Below, piece by piece: positions 1 to 9,671 of a DNA stretch of 64,000 nt. A model generated the notes under the pieces. It was not told where the DNA came from, did not search any database, and saw nothing but the letters and a program-made list of their open reading frames with translations. The DNA is taken from assembly GCF_030264295.1 (NCBI RefSeq), contig NZ_CP127173.1, forward strand, positions 4,471,501-4,535,500, read 5' to 3'. Made by a program: the position numbers and the translations under genes. How positions within the stretch are numbered: position 1 is the first letter of the stretch; the number at the start of each line of letters is the position of its first letter. This DNA comes from Amycolatopsis nalaikhensis (GTDB lineage: Bacteria; Actinomycetota; Actinomycetes; Mycobacteriales; Pseudonocardiaceae).

Positions 1-654
1 GGTGATGAGCGTCCGCTCGGGGTGCGCGGCGAGCCAGCCGTCGCCGGCGCGCAGCAGCTTGTCGGCCTCGTCCTGGCCGACCCAGTAGTGCTTGTCACCG
101 TCGAGCGCGGGCAGCAGGACGTAGAGGTGGCGCAGCGCGTCGGCGACGCGCTGGGTGCCGGTCAGCCGCAGGTCGACGTACCGGCTGTCGCCCCACTGCG
201 GGAACTGCGGGTCGAGCGGGATCGGCGTCGCGCTGACCTGCCAGCCGAGCGGCGCGAAGAGCTTGTGCACGACCTCGGCACCCCCGCGCGCGGACAGCGA
301 GGGAAGGTGGATCTCCAGGTCGAAGGGCTCGTCGACGAGCTCGGGACGCGCGGAGCAGCGCCCGGCGAGAGCGGTCGTGAAGGCGGCCCGCAACGCGACG
401 GCGAGGTACGAGCCCCCGGCGTAGGGCCGGTCGTTGACGTACTGGGTCAGCGAGGTCCCACCACCGCGGACGAGCCCGACGGGATCGATCTCGACGAACA
501 GCGCGGCGGTGCACCGCCCCGGCGCGGCTTCGGGGTAGAAGACGTGCGCGGTCCCGGCCGAGAGCGCGACCGACTGCGCCTTCTCCGGATGCTTGTGCAG
601 GAGAAAGCCCAGGTCGGTGGCGGGGGTGCGGGTCGTCGTGATCGTCAGCAACAC
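1..654 (-). CDS. hen1: 3'-terminal RNA ribose 2'-O-methyltransferase Hen1, N-terminal part (runs off window)
   Basis: The reading frame enters from the left edge with no stop, giving the first 218 residues. It starts MLLTITTT with a GTG at 654 and contains HKHPEKAQS, GTAHVFYPEA, RCTAALFVEIDP, YVNDRPYAGGSYLAVAL, LYVLLPALDGDKHYWVG and GWLAAHPERTL, all hallmarks of the N-terminal (ligase-activating) domain of bacterial Hen1. The methyltransferase domain lies outside the window. In the known family Hen1 works with the kinase-phosphatase-ligase Pnkp to repair RNA cut by ribotoxins, adding a 2'-O-methyl mark at the junction. A pnkp gene is therefore expected just to the left (inference). It is divergent from the DUF255 gene across 65 bp. 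There is no strong Shine-Dalgarno before the GTG; TTG at 651 is an alternative. Confidence 0.85.
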   Translation of the reverse strand, partial: MLLTITTTRTPATDLGFLLHKHPEKAQSVALSAGTAHVFYPEAAPGRCTAALFVEIDPVGLVRGGGTSLTQYVNDRPYAGGSYLAVALRAAFTTALAGRCSARPELVDEPFDLEIHLPSLSARGGAEVVHKLFAPLGWQVSATPIPLDPQFPQWGDSRYVDLRLTGTQRVADALRHLYVLLPALDGDKHYWVGQDEADKLLRAGDGWLAAHPERTLIT

Positions 655-719
655 CGGCTCAGTGTGGCGGAGCGACCGGTGACCGCGCGCCCGGTTTTCC
701 CGGGTGCCACCCTGGAGGC

Positions 720-2687
<1,968 letters not shown>

Positions 2688-2744
2688 TCGCCCTGGGTGA
2701 ACGCCGTCCCCGATCTCCATGCTTCGCGCGTAGCGTGAGTAGCG

Positions 2745-2760
2745 ATGTAATCATGTAATC
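2745..2760. repeat. 8-bp perfect tandem repeat just upstream of a conserved hypothetical gene
   Basis: ATGTAATC occurs twice with no gap, 13 bp before the ATG at 2774 and just upstream of its GGAGGTG ribosome-binding site. It is strikingly A+T-rich for this sequence. It could be a protein-binding site or overlap a -10 element; function is unknown. Confidence 0.6.
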
Positions 2761-2773
2761 GCGGAGGTGCGAC

Positions 2774-3330
2774 ATGGGACGAGGCTGGAAGGGCGGCCGC
2801 GGCTGGCAGCAGGCCGAGGTGCCGCCGGCGGACGACGCGGCGGCCTGGTTCGGCGGGCGGCTGCCCGACGGCTGGTTCACCGGCGCGCCGGAGGTCACGG
2901 TCGACCGCGAGGAGATCATCGTCGTCGGCGAGCTCCGCCGCTCACCGAGGAGTACGCCGACGACGCGGCCCGCGCCGCCGCCGAGGAGGGCCGGATCAGC
3001 CGGTACCGCGAGGAGACGCGCGACGAGCGCATCGAGATCGCGCGCCAGGCCGAGCACCGCTACCAGCGCAAAGTCGCGTGGGGCGCGAAGCTCGGCGGGA
3101 CGAAGGCGCTGTTCACGACGCATTCGGCGCCGGTGATGACCCGCCTGCGCCAGCCGGAGCGGCTGGTGCTCGACACGCTGGTCGACGCCGGGGTCGCGCG
3201 GTCGCGGTCGGACGCGCTGGCCTGGGCGGTGCGCCTGGTCGGCCAGCACGCCGACAGCTGGCTCGGCGAGCTGCGGGAGGCCATGAGCAAGGTCGACGAC
3301 CTGCGCTCGAAGGGTCCCGACCTCGCCTGA
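2774..3330 (+). pseudogene. Conserved actinobacterial hypothetical protein, interrupted by a one-base frameshift
   Basis: Two overlapping reading frames join into one plausible 185-residue protein. The first frame from ATG 2774 (GGAGGTG ribosome-binding site) gives MGRGWKGGRGWQQAEVPP through DREEIIVVGEL. At about 2933-2940 the frame must shift to continue as PPLTEEYADDAARAAAEEG and on to the stop at 3330. Restoring one C in the ctccgcc stretch gives E-L-P-P-L-T-E-E. The C-terminal half (VMTRLRQPERLVLDTLVDAG, ARSRSDALAWAVRLVGQHAD) is acidic/helical and looks like a conserved actinobacterial family of unknown function. Whether the frameshift is genuine or a sequencing error cannot be decided from sequence alone; the clean conservation on both sides favours a recent change or an error. 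Confidence 0.6.
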
Positions 3331-3339
3331 CGGCGTCCG

Positions 3340-3382
3340 GAATGACTCATTCAGGACCTCCGAAGACCTGAATGAGTCATTC
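3340..3382. terminator. Bidirectional terminator-like perfect inverted repeat
   Basis: A perfect 16-bp stem (GAATGACTCATTCAGG and its complement) encloses an 11-nt loop. It lies between the stop codons of two convergent genes (3330 and 3390). There is no U-tract, as is common for actinobacterial terminators. Confidence 0.7.
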
Positions 3383-3389
3383 AAGACGT

Positions 3390-3818
3390 TCAGTCCGCGA
3401 TCAGCACCGGCTTGCGGAACCCGGCGCCCAGCTCGCGCTGACGGCGCACGAACCACGCTCCGGGCGCGATGCCGGTGGCGCCGTGCTCGGGGTGGACGAG
3501 GTACGCGGGCGTGATGTTCTCGAAGGCGGCGACCGCCAGCCGCTCGGGATCGCGCACCCAGAGGGTGAACCGGCAGGTACCGGGATCGGCGACGAGCGTG
3601 TGCGGGTTGTTGCCCGCCTCGCCGCGGACGAGTTCGCGGCCTTCGGCGGGCAATGGCCACCAGTCGCCGCGCCCCGACGTCCAGTCGAGCAGGGCCAGCG
3701 GCAGGACGAGCAGGTCGCCTTGGGCCTGCAGGCCGTCGACCACCGGCACGGTGACCTGGCGGTCCAGGTGGTCCAGGACGTCGAGTCCGGTCTTGTCGAG
3801 CAGTTCGTTCAGGTACAA
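3390..3818 (-). CDS. Hypothetical protein paired with DUF6745 protein
   Basis: About 142 residues, beginning MYLNELLDKTGLDVLDHL if the TTG at 3818 is used. That TTG is preferred because GAGGTGA sits 5 nt upstream; the alternative GTG at 3827 lies inside that ribosome-binding site. Segments such as LLDWTSGRGDWWPLPAEG, LWVRDPERLAVAAFENITPAYLVHPEHG and GAWFVRRQRELGAGFRKPVLI show no domain I recognise. No signal peptide or membrane segment is visible. It starts 20 bp after the stop of the upstream DUF6745 gene, so the two are probably co-transcribed and may act together. Confidence 0.6.
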   Translation of the reverse strand: MYLNELLDKTGLDVLDHLDRQVTVPVVDGLQAQGDLLVLPLALLDWTSGRGDWWPLPAEGRELVRGEAGNNPHTLVADPGTCRFTLWVRDPERLAVAAFENITPAYLVHPEHGATGIAPGAWFVRRQRELGAGFRKPVLIAD

Positions 3819-3838
3819 GGGAATCACCTCAAGGGGGT

Positions 3839-4828
3839 TCAGGTCCGGCGCCGCAGCTGGGCGTACTGGGCTCCGGTGAGCCCGTACGACCAGCCCGCGG
3901 CGTCGAGCGGGTGGTCGAATCCGGCGGGCACGCGCAGGCCGTAGCGGCGGCGGGTGCCGTCGCGCTCCAGCGAGCCGTTGACGGCCAGCAGCAGCCGGGC
4001 CGGTGCTTGCCACTTCATCGGCGGCAGGGTGTAAAGCCGCAGCTCACAGCCCGGGTTGCCGGGATCGGGGGCCCGGCTCAGCAGGTCCAGCCCGGCTTGG
4101 TCGATATAGGCGGACCAGCCGAGGTGCTCGATCGCGCAGCGGCGCACCTCGACGTTGAGCTCGGTGTTGATCCGCTCGGCGGTGGGGTCGTCGATCACCC
4201 AGGACGGCACGCGCGTCCCGTGCCAGGCGTGCACGGTCCAGCCGTCGGGATAGGCCACCGCGGGCCCGGTCGCGCTGTGGAGCCGGTGCTCGTGGGCGTT
4301 TCCGTGCTGCTCGGTTCGCAGCACCAGCGGTCGCTCGGCGACGACGCAGACGCCGTCGCGCGGCCACCACCAGCCGCAGGAACGCACGAGCGTCGCCCAC
4401 AGCTCGAGTTCGGGGTCACCGGTGTCCGGCGCGACCCAGTAGGCGTCCTGCTGGCCGTACCAGTGCAGGCCGAGCGGCTGGGGAATCCGCGCCCGCACCA
4501 GGCCCGCGACGGATTCCTTGACGGTCTGCCGCAGTTCGGCCGGGAGCCGCGGTCCGCGCTGCCGCAACGCGGCCACGCGGGTCGCGATCCGCGCCTCCAC
4601 CGGGAGCGGCCCGCCCGTCGAAAGTGCTTGCGGGGGCAGCAAAACCTCGACGGCGGCGTTCGGCGAGGGCACCCAGACGAACGTGGGTGGCGGCTCGCCC
4701 AGCAACGCGTAGAGCCGGGTGATGGCGTCTTCGGCCGCGACGCGGTCAGCGGGGTCCGTGCGGAAGGCGTGGCTCAGCCACCGGGAAATATCGGGAGAAC
4801 GGCGGTCCGGCCGCCGCGAGGCGCTCAA
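3839..4828 (-). CDS. DUF6745 domain-containing protein
   Basis: About 329 residues. The central to C-terminal region (LGLHWYGQQDAYWVA, LRTEQHGNAHEHRLHSATGP, AVAYPDGWTVHAWHGTRVPSWV, CAIEHLGWSAYIDQAG, LYTLPPMKWQAPARLLLAVNGS) matches the family now called DUF6745, whose function is unknown. The start is uncertain: the open frame begins at a TTG (4828) that overlaps the stop of a 12-codon reading frame beginning at ATG 4862. No signal peptide or membrane span is seen. It is the first gene of a two-gene unit with the hypothetical at 3390-3818 and is divergent from the acyl-CoA dehydrogenase gene. Confidence 0.65.
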   Translation of the reverse strand: MSASRRPDRRSPDISRWLSHAFRTDPADRVAAEDAITRLYALLGEPPPTFVWVPSPNAAVEVLLPPQALSTGGPLPVEARIATRVAALRQRGPRLPAELRQTVKESVAGLVRARIPQPLGLHWYGQQDAYWVAPDTGDPELELWATLVRSCGWWWPRDGVCVVAERPLVLRTEQHGNAHEHRLHSATGPAVAYPDGWTVHAWHGTRVPSWVIDDPTAERINTELNVEVRRCAIEHLGWSAYIDQAGLDLLSRAPDPGNPGCELRLYTLPPMKWQAPARLLLAVNGSLERDGTRRRYGLRVPAGFDHPLDAAGWSYGLTGAQYAQLRRRT

Positions 4829-4944
4829 CGCGCGAGGGCGCGCACGCCCTTTCGGATCGACATGGCCCGATCATGACAGCCGGTCCGCGATCGCGCAACG
4901 GTCACCCGAGCTGACCCTGCGGGATCGCCCGCCCTGCGGCAGGC

Positions 4945-4962
4945 TTACTACCAACGAGTAGG
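4945..4962. promoter_or_regulatory. Candidate operator upstream of acyl-CoA dehydrogenase
   Basis: TTACTACCAACGAGTAGG holds an imperfect inverted repeat (TACT ... AGTA) 23 bp before the GTG at 4985. TetR-type regulators often bind such sites in front of acyl-CoA dehydrogenase genes. The assignment rests only on symmetry and position. Confidence 0.3.
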
Positions 4963-4984
4963 TCAGTCTTTTCCGGAGGTAGCC

Positions 4985-6871
4985 GTGGACGTCCCCGAAG
5001 TGCCGTCGAAGGTGGACCCGGACGCGCTCACCGCCGTCCTCGACGGTCGTTGGGCCGAGCTGCGCCGCGGGGTGCGGGCGCAGATGGCCGACGCCGAGTT
5101 CCGGGACCCGATCGACCTCGGCACCGAGGCGCACCGGGCCCAGGTGCTCGACCAGCTGCGCGCGCTCGCCGAAACCGACCGCCCCGGACTGGGTTTCGAC
5201 CCGGCGTACGGTGGCGGTGGTGACGTCGGCGGCTCGGTGACGTCGTTCGAGATGCTGGGCTACGGCGACCTGTCGCTGATGGTGAAGGCCGGTGTCCAAT
5301 GGGGACTGTTCGGCGGCGCCGTCCAGCTGCTGGGGACCGAGCGCCACCACGAGCGCTACCTGCGCGCGATCATGAACCTGGACCTGCTGGGCTGCTTCGC
5401 GATGACCGAGCACGGCCACGGCTCCGACGTCCAGCACCTGCGCACGACAGCGACCTATGTGGACGGCGGGTTCGTGGTCAGCACGCCGGATCACATGGCG
5501 CAGAAGGAGTACATCGGCAACGCGGCCCGCGACGGCCGGATGGCGGTGGTCTTCGCCCAGCTGGTGACGGGCGGCGAATCCCGTGGCGTGCACGCGTTCA
5601 TGGTGCCGATCCGCGACGAGTCGGGTGCGCCGATGCCCGGAGTGTCCATCGAGGACTGTGGGCCGAAGGCGGGCCTCAACGGCGTCGACAATGGACGGTT
5701 GAGCTTCGACAACGTCCGGGTGCCGCGCGAGGCGTTGCTGAACCGCTTCGGCGACGTCGCCGAGGACGGGACGTATTCGAGCCCGATCGAGAGCGACGGC
5801 CGCCGCTTCTTCACGATGCTCGGCACGCTGATCCGCGGCCGGGTGAGCGTCGGCGGCAGCGCGGGCAGCGCGACGAAACGCGCACTGGCACTGGCGATCC
5901 GCTACGGCGAGCACCGTAGGCAGTTCCAGACCCCGGACGGCGACGAGGTCGTCATCCTCGACTACCTGGCCCACCAGCGGAAGCTGCTCCCGGCGCTGGC
6001 GAAGACGTACGCGCTGCACTTCGCGCAGGAGGAGCTGGTGTCGAAGCTGCACGACATCGACGACTCGGCGCCCGAAGAGGAGCAGCGCGAGCTGGAATCG
6101 CGCGCGGCCGGGCTGAAGGCGGTGAACACGTGGCACGCGACGGCGACGATCCAGGCGGCGCGCGAGGCCTGCGGCGGCTCGGGGTACCTGGCGGAGAACA
6201 TCCTGCCCGGGCTGAAGGCCGACACGGACGTGTTCACCACGTTCGAGGGCGACAACACGGTGCTGCTGCAGCTGGTCGCGAAGGGGCTCCTGACCAGCTA
6301 CAAACAGGACTTCCAGGACCTTTCCCCGCTGGCGACAGCGCGGTTCTTCGCCGAGCAGGTGGTCAGCGCGGTCCTGGAACGCACGTCGGCGCGCAAGGCC
6401 GTCGAGGCGCTCACCGAGGGTTCCGACGCGGAGGTGTTCTTCCGCCGCGAGTGGCAGCTCCGCCTGTTCGAGGATCGCGAAGAGCACGTGGTCGAGGGCG
6501 TGGCGAAGCGCCTGCGCAAGGCGGCGGCGGACCCGTTCGGGGTGTTCAACGCGGCGCAGGACCACGTGCTGCGCGCGGGCCGGGTGCACGTGGAGCGCTT
6601 GGTGCTGACGGCGTTCACGGCGGCGATCGAGCGGTGCGCGGACCCGGACGCCCGCACGCTGCTCGAGCGCGTCTGCGACTTGTACGCGTTGTCGGCGATC
6701 GAAGAGGACTTGGCGTGGTTCCTGGGCCACGGGCGCTTGACGGCGTCGCGCGGGAAGGCCGTCACCGCGGCGGTGAACGGCCTGTGCGCGCAGCTGCGCC
6801 CGCACGCGCGGGCGCTGGTGGACGCGTTCGCGATCCCGGAGCAGTTCCTGGCGGCACCGATGCTGCGGTAG
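4985..6871 (+). CDS. Acyl-CoA dehydrogenase / acyl-CoA oxidase family protein
   Basis: A 628-residue flavoenzyme, longer than the roughly 380-residue classical acyl-CoA dehydrogenases, with a C-terminal extension as in acyl-CoA oxidase-like members. Visible family segments include GLFGGAVQLLGTERHHERYL, CFAMTEHGHGSDVQHLRT (flavin/substrate loop), AQKEYIGNAARDGRMAVVFAQL, DCGPKAGLNGVDNGRLSFDNV and REACGGSGYLAENILPGLK followed by FTTFEGDNTVLLQLVAKGLL. The predicted role is FAD-dependent alpha,beta-dehydrogenation of an acyl-CoA in lipid catabolism; the chain length is unknown. The GTG at 4985 is supported by GGAGGT five bases upstream. A possible operator lies at 4945-4962. Confidence 0.88.
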   Translation: MDVPEVPSKVDPDALTAVLDGRWAELRRGVRAQMADAEFRDPIDLGTEAHRAQVLDQLRALAETDRPGLGFDPAYGGGGDVGGSVTSFEMLGYGDLSLMVKAGVQWGLFGGAVQLLGTERHHERYLRAIMNLDLLGCFAMTEHGHGSDVQHLRTTATYVDGGFVVSTPDHMAQKEYIGNAARDGRMAVVFAQLVTGGESRGVHAFMVPIRDESGAPMPGVSIEDCGPKAGLNGVDNGRLSFDNVRVPREALLNRFGDVAEDGTYSSPIESDGRRFFTMLGTLIRGRVSVGGSAGSATKRALALAIRYGEHRRQFQTPDGDEVVILDYLAHQRKLLPALAKTYALHFAQEELVSKLHDIDDSAPEEEQRELESRAAGLKAVNTWHATATIQAAREACGGSGYLAENILPGLKADTDVFTTFEGDNTVLLQLVAKGLLTSYKQDFQDLSPLATARFFAEQVVSAVLERTSARKAVEALTEGSDAEVFFRREWQLRLFEDREEHVVEGVAKRLRKAAADPFGVFNAAQDHVLRAGRVHVERLVLTAFTAAIERCADPDARTLLERVCDLYALSAIEEDLAWFLGHGRLTASRGKAVTAAVNGLCAQLRPHARALVDAFAIPEQFLAAPMLR

Positions 6872-6935
6872 GGGATCGGGCGGGGTCGCTTATCCTTGCG
6901 CGTCCCGCTTCTCCGAACTCCCCGAAGGACCCGCG

Positions 6936-7213
6936 ATGGGCGCACGCCGCGAAAGACGCTTGCTCGAAACCGCCGCACCGATGATGCAACCGGGCGAAAC
7001 GCCCGAAGTGGTCGCCATGGCCAAGGTGGGGTCGCTGCGGAAGGTTCTGGGCGAGCACTTCGCGCTCAGCATCGCGACCGCGGTGCTGAGCTCTGCGTCC
7101 ACGGCTGGGACCAGGCGATGACTCTGTCGATGCCGCCGTTCCCGCCGTCGTTGCGGAAGAAGGGCCTGAAGCTGATCGCGGGCTTGCCGCGCGTCCAGGC
7201 CGCGGTGGCCTGA
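6936..7213 (+). pseudogene. Internally deleted, frameshifted remnant of a small membrane-associated protein gene
   Basis: ATG 6936 has a good ribosome-binding site (GAAGGA) and encodes MGARRERRLLETAAPMMQPG and AMAKVGSLRKVLGEHFALSI before reading into ASTAGTRR and stopping at 7121. In another frame, beginning near 7092, an equally natural C-terminus is found: CVHGWDQAMTLSMPPFPPSL then KKGLKLIAGLPRVQAAVA, ending at 7213. This suggests a longer gene whose middle was lost with a frame change. Alternatively the 61-residue product is a real short protein. The full-length family is not one I can name with certainty. Confidence 0.45.
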
Positions 7214-7217
7214 AAAG

Positions 7218-7255
7218 ACGGGGGTGGCCGGCGTCGGGGAACCGGCCACCCCCGT
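7218..7255. terminator. Bidirectional terminator hairpin
   Basis: A perfect 14-bp stem (ACGGGGGTGGCCGG and its complement) with a 10-nt loop sits between convergent genes ending at 7213 and 7261. Confidence 0.75.
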
Positions 7256-7260
7256 GGCTT

Positions 7261-8040
7261 TCACTTGCGGTGCTTGCCTTCGTCGTCGGTGACCTCGAAC
7301 TTCTCCTTGCGCACCTTGCCGGAGACGGTCTGCTCGTCGGTGACGGTCTCGGTCCGCAGCCGGGCCCGCTCGACGGGCACGGTTTCCTTGCGCACCACGG
7401 GCTTCTCGGCGTGCAGGACGACGTCCTGTTCGGCCTCGCCGATCTCGGCCTTGCCGTCGCCGCGGGTGATGGGTTCGGTCTCGACGCGGACTTCTTCGTG
7501 CCGCACGGGTACGGTGACCTGCTGCTCTTCGGTGACGACGTACTTGCGCAGGCGGACGTGCCCGCTCTCGACCTGCTCGGTGCCGACGTCGAGCCGTTCT
7601 TCGGAGCGGGTCATGGACTTGCCGTCCATTTCGGACTTGCCCCGCCCGGTGCCCCCCATGGCGGGATCCCGCCGCTGCGTGCGGTCCCCGGGCCGGCCGC
7701 CCTTCCCGGCGTCCATCCGGCCATCGGGCGAGGTCCGCGGCACGGGCAGGCCGTAGTGCTGGTAGAGCTGAGCGCTTTCCTCGGGCGAGAGGTGCCCGTC
7801 GGCATCGATGCGCGGCGCATCGGAGACGGCGTCCTTGTCGACCCGCACGTGCACGCCGTCCTTGTCGGTGTGGGCACCGGAGAGCGGGACGAAGCTTTCC
7901 TTGGTGCCGAAGAGTCCGGTCTTGACGGTGATCCACTCCGGCTGCCGAGTGGCGTCGGCGAGGTAGACGTTCCCGACCTTCCCGAGCTTGTTGCCGGCCG
8001 GGTCGACGACGGCGCTGTCGATGAGCTCTTGGGGTTGCAT
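7261..8040 (-). CDS. PRC-barrel and DUF2382 (YsnF/AvaK) domain stress protein
   Basis: A 259-residue hydrophilic protein. Residues ~1-100 form a PRC-barrel domain (DSAVVDPAGNKLGKVGNVYL, ADATRQPEWITVKTGLFG, PRIDADGHLSPEESAQLYQHYG). After a Gly/Arg/Asp-rich linker, residues ~140-259 form a DUF2382 domain of repeated charged strands (RLRKYVVTEEQQVTVPVRHE, LHAEKPVVRKETVPVERARL, VRKEKFEVTDDEGKHRK). Such proteins are general-stress proteins in soil bacteria with no defined biochemical activity. The ATG at 8040 is preceded by AAAGGAG. The gene is monocistronic, with a terminator shared with the decayed gene before it. Confidence 0.88.
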   Translation of the reverse strand: MQPQELIDSAVVDPAGNKLGKVGNVYLADATRQPEWITVKTGLFGTKESFVPLSGAHTDKDGVHVRVDKDAVSDAPRIDADGHLSPEESAQLYQHYGLPVPRTSPDGRMDAGKGGRPGDRTQRRDPAMGGTGRGKSEMDGKSMTRSEERLDVGTEQVESGHVRLRKYVVTEEQQVTVPVRHEEVRVETEPITRGDGKAEIGEAEQDVVLHAEKPVVRKETVPVERARLRTETVTDEQTVSGKVRKEKFEVTDDEGKHRK

Positions 8041-8334
8041 GGTCTGTCTGCTCCTTTCGCACGGGGGTTCCTGGAGCCACGGTCGGCCGCCCGGATGATC
8101 ACGGCAACCGCCGCGGTGTTCGTGTGGGTGACCCCGGAAAGTGGTGGTTTAAGGAGTGGTCTCCTGGCGAGGTCCGAGGTGTCCCCGCAGGTGGAGAGGG
8201 GTGTCCCGGCGGGGGCCGGGAGCGTGGGTGATGCCGCGAAGGTGTGGATGTGACGGGCGCCACGTCCCGCGCTGTCACACCGCCGTCGCGCGGGTCGTCA
8301 AGGGGGTGAAACGGGAAGACGGAAGGGAAGAACG

Positions 8335-8808
8335 ATGGAAGCGCGCATCAACATGTTCGAGAACGAGATCACCGCGAAGTTCGTCAAGCGCCTGATCGCG
8401 GCCTCCCGCCCGGTGGAGGAGTCGTCGCTCCCGAAGGCGACGCAGGAGCTGGTGAAGATCCGCGCGAGCCAGATCAACGGCTGCGGAATGTGCCTGGACA
8501 TGCACACGAAGGACGCGGCGGCGGCGGGCGAAACGCCGGTCCGCCTGGCCATGGTGGCGGCGTGGCGCGAAGCGGTGGTGTTCACGGAGGCGGAGCGAGC
8601 GGCGCTGGCGTTGACGGAGGAGGGAACCCGCCTGGCGGACGCGCACGAAGGGGTCTCGGACGACACGTGGGAAGCGGTCCGCAAGCACTACGACGACGAG
8701 CAGGTGGGGGCGCTGATCGCGTTGATCGCGACGATCAACGCGTGGAACAGGCTGAACGTGATCGCCCGCAACCCGGCGGGCGAGTACCAGCCGGGCATGT
8801 TCGGCTGA
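8335..8808 (+). CDS. AhpD-like carboxymuconolactone decarboxylase family protein
   Basis: 157 residues with the AhpD-type active site INGCGMCLDMHTKDA: C50-x2-C53 plus H57. This is the redox centre used by alkylhydroperoxidase D-like enzymes for peroxide reduction or disulfide relay. The downstream helices (PVRLAMVAAWREAVVFTEAE, LTEEGTRLADAHEGVSDDTW, VGALIALIATINAWNRLNVI) are typical of the single-domain family. The ATG at 8335 follows GGGAAG. A strong terminator follows. The predicted role is detoxification; the physiological reductant is not known. Confidence 0.9.
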   Translation: MEARINMFENEITAKFVKRLIAASRPVEESSLPKATQELVKIRASQINGCGMCLDMHTKDAAAAGETPVRLAMVAAWREAVVFTEAERAALALTEEGTRLADAHEGVSDDTWEAVRKHYDDEQVGALIALIATINAWNRLNVIARNPAGEYQPGMFG

Positions 8809-8815
8809 GGGTGAA

Positions 8816-8859
8816 GGGGGAGGCTTCGTTCGCGGGGGAGTGCGAACGAAGCCTCCCCC
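8816..8859. terminator. Strong intrinsic hairpin terminator
   Basis: A perfect 18-bp stem (GGGGGAGGCTTCGTTCGC and its complement) with an 8-nt loop lies 8 bp past the AhpD-like stop codon and before the convergent hemolysin III gene. Confidence 0.8.
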
Positions 8860-8916
8860 GGCGTAACGGCACCTCGCCATCGAGCTACATCTCGGGCCAG
8901 AGGCAGCGGAGTGCCC

Positions 8917-9591
8917 TCAGGCGTACATCGCCAACCAGATGGCGATGTAGTGGGACACGGCGGCAAGCACGGTGCAGGCATGGAAGTACTCGTGATACCC
9001 AAAGGTATCCGGCCAGTGGTTAGGCCATTTGACGGCATAAAAAACCGCCCCAAGCGTATAAAAAAGCCCACCAACGCAGAGAAGCACCAAAGCGGCAACC
9101 CCAGCATGGGTGGCCAGCTCAGGAAAGACGAAGACAGCAACCCAGCCAAGCGCGATGTAGATGGGAACTCCGAGCCACCGAGGGGCATGGGGCCACAACA
9201 TCTTCAGCGCAACACCGGCAAGAGCCCCGCCCCAGACGATGGACAGGATCACGTACCCGGTCGGCTTGGACATGGCCAGGAGCGTGAACGGCGTGTAAGT
9301 CCCAGCGATGAAGAGAAAGATCATGGAGTGATCGGCACGCTTCATCCACTTGTAAGCGCGAGGGCTCCAAAACCGCCGGTGGTACAGCGCGCTCACACCG
9401 AACAACCCCAGCACAGTCAGCCCGTAGACCGACGTGGCAAGAGCGGCCACCGGAGACACAGTGGACGCCGCCAGGCTGATCAACGCGGCAGCAGCGGCAA
9501 GGGCGCCGAAGAAGGTCCAGAAGTGGATGTGACCTCGCAGCCGGGGGCGGAGGTCCACAACGGGCTCGGGTGGTTCCGTCGTCAGGCTCAC
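8917..9591 (-). CDS. Hemolysin III (PAQR/YqfA) family membrane protein
   Basis: 224 residues with seven hydrophobic segments and the PAQR-family residues: SALYHRRFW (first His), MKRADHSMIFLFIAGTYTPF and the C-terminal FGYHEYFHACTVLAAVSHY. The invariant His/Ser/Asp residues are thought to form a metal site in the membrane. Function is unclear despite the name. The GTG at 9591 has GGAGG almost abutting it, so the exact start is uncertain. Base use is unlike its neighbours: the 8.95-9.4 kb part has A/T-ending codons and runs such as aaaaaa, giving visibly lower G+C. Divergent pairing with uppS is, as I recall, also seen in mycobacteria (Rv1085c/Rv1086). Confidence 0.9.
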   Translation of the reverse strand: MSLTTEPPEPVVDLRPRLRGHIHFWTFFGALAAAAALISLAASTVSPVAALATSVYGLTVLGLFGVSALYHRRFWSPRAYKWMKRADHSMIFLFIAGTYTPFTLLAMSKPTGYVILSIVWGGALAGVALKMLWPHAPRWLGVPIYIALGWVAVFVFPELATHAGVAALVLLCVGGLFYTLGAVFYAVKWPNHWPDTFGYHEYFHACTVLAAVSHYIAIWLAMYA

Positions 9592-9671
9592 CCCTCCAGG
9601 TTACGGGACCGTAAGTTGCCCGGCAGCGGTCGAGTCACGCGCCTCACACCGAGTGCGTAGGCTGCTTCGAC

